Both the position numbers and the translations under genes were made by a program. Shown here one piece after another: positions 62,560 through 64,000 of a DNA stretch of 64,000 bases; position 1 is the first letter of the stretch; every line of letters starts with the position of its first letter. Under the pieces are notes generated by a model that saw nothing but the letters and a program-made list of their open reading frames with translations, did no database searches and was not told the DNA's origin. The stretch comes from Mycolicibacterium sp. YH-1 (GTDB lineage: Bacteria > Actinomycetota > Actinomycetes > Mycobacteriales > Mycobacteriaceae): positions 6,386,001-6,450,000 of the forward strand of contig NZ_CP092915.1 in the NCBI RefSeq assembly GCF_022557175.1, in the 5' to 3' direction.

Positions 62560-64000
62560 ATGAAGACGGTGTACACCAGCTGCCGAATCTGCACGTCGAA
62601 CTGCGGCACGAAGGTGACCGTGGACGACAATCGGGTGACACACATCGGCCCTGATAAGGAGAACCCATACACCTGGCGGGACTTCTGCCGCAAGGGCCAG
62701 ACAGCCGACGAAAGCCTGCACCATCCCCTGCGCCTGACATCACCGATGCGCCGCGACGGTGACCGATACGTCGAGGCCACCTGGGACGAAGCGATCACGG
62801 ACATCGCCCAACGAATGAGAGCGATTCGGGACCAGTACGGCCCCCAGGCCATAGGCATGTACATCGGCAATCCGGCGTACTACGCCTCTGCAAACGGCTT
62901 CTTTTCCACAGCACTGCTTGACGGCATCGGCACTCACAACCGCTTCAGCGCAATATCTCTCGATACCAACAGCTTTCACCGCGTCAATCACGAGATGTAC
63001 GGAACTCCCGCCCTCGGCCTAATGCCGGATGTCGACGACTGCAAGTGCTTTCTTCTGATCGGAATGAACCCGGCGGCGAGCGGTGTCGGGTGGGGTTGGA
63101 CGGTTCCCAACGGATGGCGCCGCATACTCGCGGCCAAAGACAAGGGCGCTGATCTGATAGTCGTCGATCCCCAGCGCACTGCGAGTGCCGACAAGGCCAC
63201 CACTCATCTTGCCGTTCGCCCACGAGGGGACTGGGCGCTGCTGCTGGGCCTTCTCAAGGTCATCTTCGACAACAGGTGGGAAGACCAGGAGGCGTGCGCT
63301 CTGCTAAAGGATCTCGACGTCGTCCAAGATCTCGCCGCCGACGCGGACCTGGAGGATCTGGCTCTTCGCTGTGGCATCAAAAGCGATGTGATCACCGATG
63401 TGGCCCGTCGCTTCGCACTTGCGGAAACCGCCTTCTGCGAGGCCCATACCGGGGTTTCGCAGCATCCCACGGGAACCGTCGGTGAATGGTTATCGCATGT
63501 CCTCAACTTCGTCACGGGCAGGGTCGACAAGCCCGGTGGCAAGCGGTTCGAGAGGGGGTACGTTGACACCATCGCTCTCTGGGAACTTTTGGCGCCGGCT
63601 CAGGAGCAGGTATCCCGGGTGCGCGGACTGCCGGCTACGGCGGGCTACCTGCCGGCTGCGGAATTGACCAATGAGATCACCGTTCCGGGCGACGGTCAGA
63701 TCCGTGCGCTGATCATCAACGCGGGTAATCCCGTTGTGTCGGCACCCGGGGGTAATCAATTGGACTCCGCTCTCGCGTCGCTTGACCTCCTCGTAGCTGT
63801 AGACATTATGCAGCGGGAGAGTCACCGCCACGCGCACTGGCTGATTCCAGACACTCATTTCCTGGAGCGGGAGGACCTGTTCGTGCTCATCTCGCAATTT
63901 CAGGACATGCCGTTCTTGCAGTTCGCGCAGCGAGCTGTCGAGCCACATCCCAATGTGCGCGAGGCTTGGCGCTTTTTTACAGACCTAGCGCTGGCGATGA
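62560..64000 (+). CDS. Molybdopterin-dependent oxidoreductase (N-terminal 480 residues; runs past the window)
   Basis: The frame is open to the window end. Cys8, Cys11, Cys15 and Cys43 form the [4Fe-4S] site (SCRICTSNCG; RDFCRKG). MGD segments include YIGNPAYYASANGFF, LLIGMNPAASGVGWGW and VDPQRTASADKATTHLAVRP. It is homologous over its full visible length to the protein at 38399-40606, with shared blocks such as DFCRKG, PLRLTSPMRRDGDRY and VDKPGGKRFERGY. GAGGAC precedes the ATG at 62560. No TAT signal. Whether a ferredoxin and FprA follow it lies outside the window. Confidence 0.9.
   Translation, partial: MKTVYTSCRICTSNCGTKVTVDDNRVTHIGPDKENPYTWRDFCRKGQTADESLHHPLRLTSPMRRDGDRYVEATWDEAITDIAQRMRAIRDQYGPQAIGMYIGNPAYYASANGFFSTALLDGIGTHNRFSAISLDTNSFHRVNHEMYGTPALGLMPDVDDCKCFLLIGMNPAASGVGWGWTVPNGWRRILAAKDKGADLIVVDPQRTASADKATTHLAVRPRGDWALLLGLLKVIFDNRWEDQEACALLKDLDVVQDLAADADLEDLALRCGIKSDVITDVARRFALAETAFCEAHTGVSQHPTGTVGEWLSHVLNFVTGRVDKPGGKRFERGYVDTIALWELLAPAQEQVSRVRGLPATAGYLPAAELTNEITVPGDGQIRALIINAGNPVVSAPGGNQLDSALASLDLLVAVDIMQRESHRHAHWLIPDTHFLEREDLFVLISQFQDMPFLQFAQRAVEPHPNVREAWRFFTDLALAM

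Overview
The window looks like chromosomal DNA of a soil or environmental mycobacterium (Mycolicibacterium-like). The basis is high G+C, frequent GTG/TTG starts with overlapping stop/start codons, a resuscitation-promoting-factor domain, a deazaflavin (F420)-type nitroreductase, an LLM-class flavin oxidoreductase, two cytochrome P450s, AveC-family membrane proteins and many TetR/IclR-controlled catabolic operons. Species is not determined. No rRNA, tRNA or CRISPR array was seen.

1-22.7 kb: a string of small catabolic and regulatory units. An M20 hydrolase (cut by the window edge), SDR, Asp/Glu-racemase-like protein, PucR regulator and MHS-type MFS transporter form one set. A perfect hairpin terminator, an aminoglycoside-phosphotransferase-like kinase and a methyltransferase follow. 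Then come SDR/TetR with twin operators, a GlxA-type regulator near an NmrA-like protein and a cupin, P450/TetR with two operator repeats, and a four-gene operon aguB-aguA-amidohydrolase-APC permease in which every junction is a four-base stop/start overlap, facing its TetR. Two head-to-head acyl-CoA-dehydrogenase-like flavoenzymes and an IclR gene end the region.

23.6-26.8 kb: a broken IS607-type element. Its tnpB is split at the first RuvC catalytic Asp by a 1321-bp DDE insertion sequence with a 5-bp target duplication. Removing the IS and one duplicate restores a 495-codon tnpB. The adjacent serine recombinase is a fragment.

26.8-31.3 kb: exported histidine phosphatase with a strong terminator, F420-type nitroreductase, membrane protein with a degenerate GGDEF domain, and a LysR regulator.

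31.3-47.4 kb (cluster 1): ubiD-(PNPOx-like)-ubiX decarboxylase operon facing an amidase, a decayed patch, an ABM monooxygenase, an alpha/beta hydrolase, and a translationally coupled trio of molybdopterin oxidoreductase, 7Fe-like ferredoxin and FprA-type ferredoxin-NADP reductase. A Rieske ferredoxin plus its reductase, a CbbQ-like MoxR ATPase with a VWA partner, and an IclR regulator complete it. Three near-identical inverted repeats of the form GAGTAGnnnCTACTC flank the hydrolase and precede the molybdoenzyme.

47.4-64 kb (cluster 2): a gene-poor patch, an Rpf-NlpC/P60 gene broken in a C5 run, then two near-identical AveC-like membrane proteins flanking P450, CrtI-like oxidase and LLM genes. 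Acyl-CoA dehydrogenase, a double CoA-transferase, flavin reductase, thiolase-fold protein with DUF35 partner, and a second molybdopterin oxidoreductase (cut by the window edge) follow. A 17-bp element close to GTTCCGGGAGACTGAAC recurs in four promoter regions of this cluster, so I infer one regulon. The gene content suggests CoA-dependent degradation of a hydrophobic cyclic or branched compound; the substrate cannot be read from sequence.
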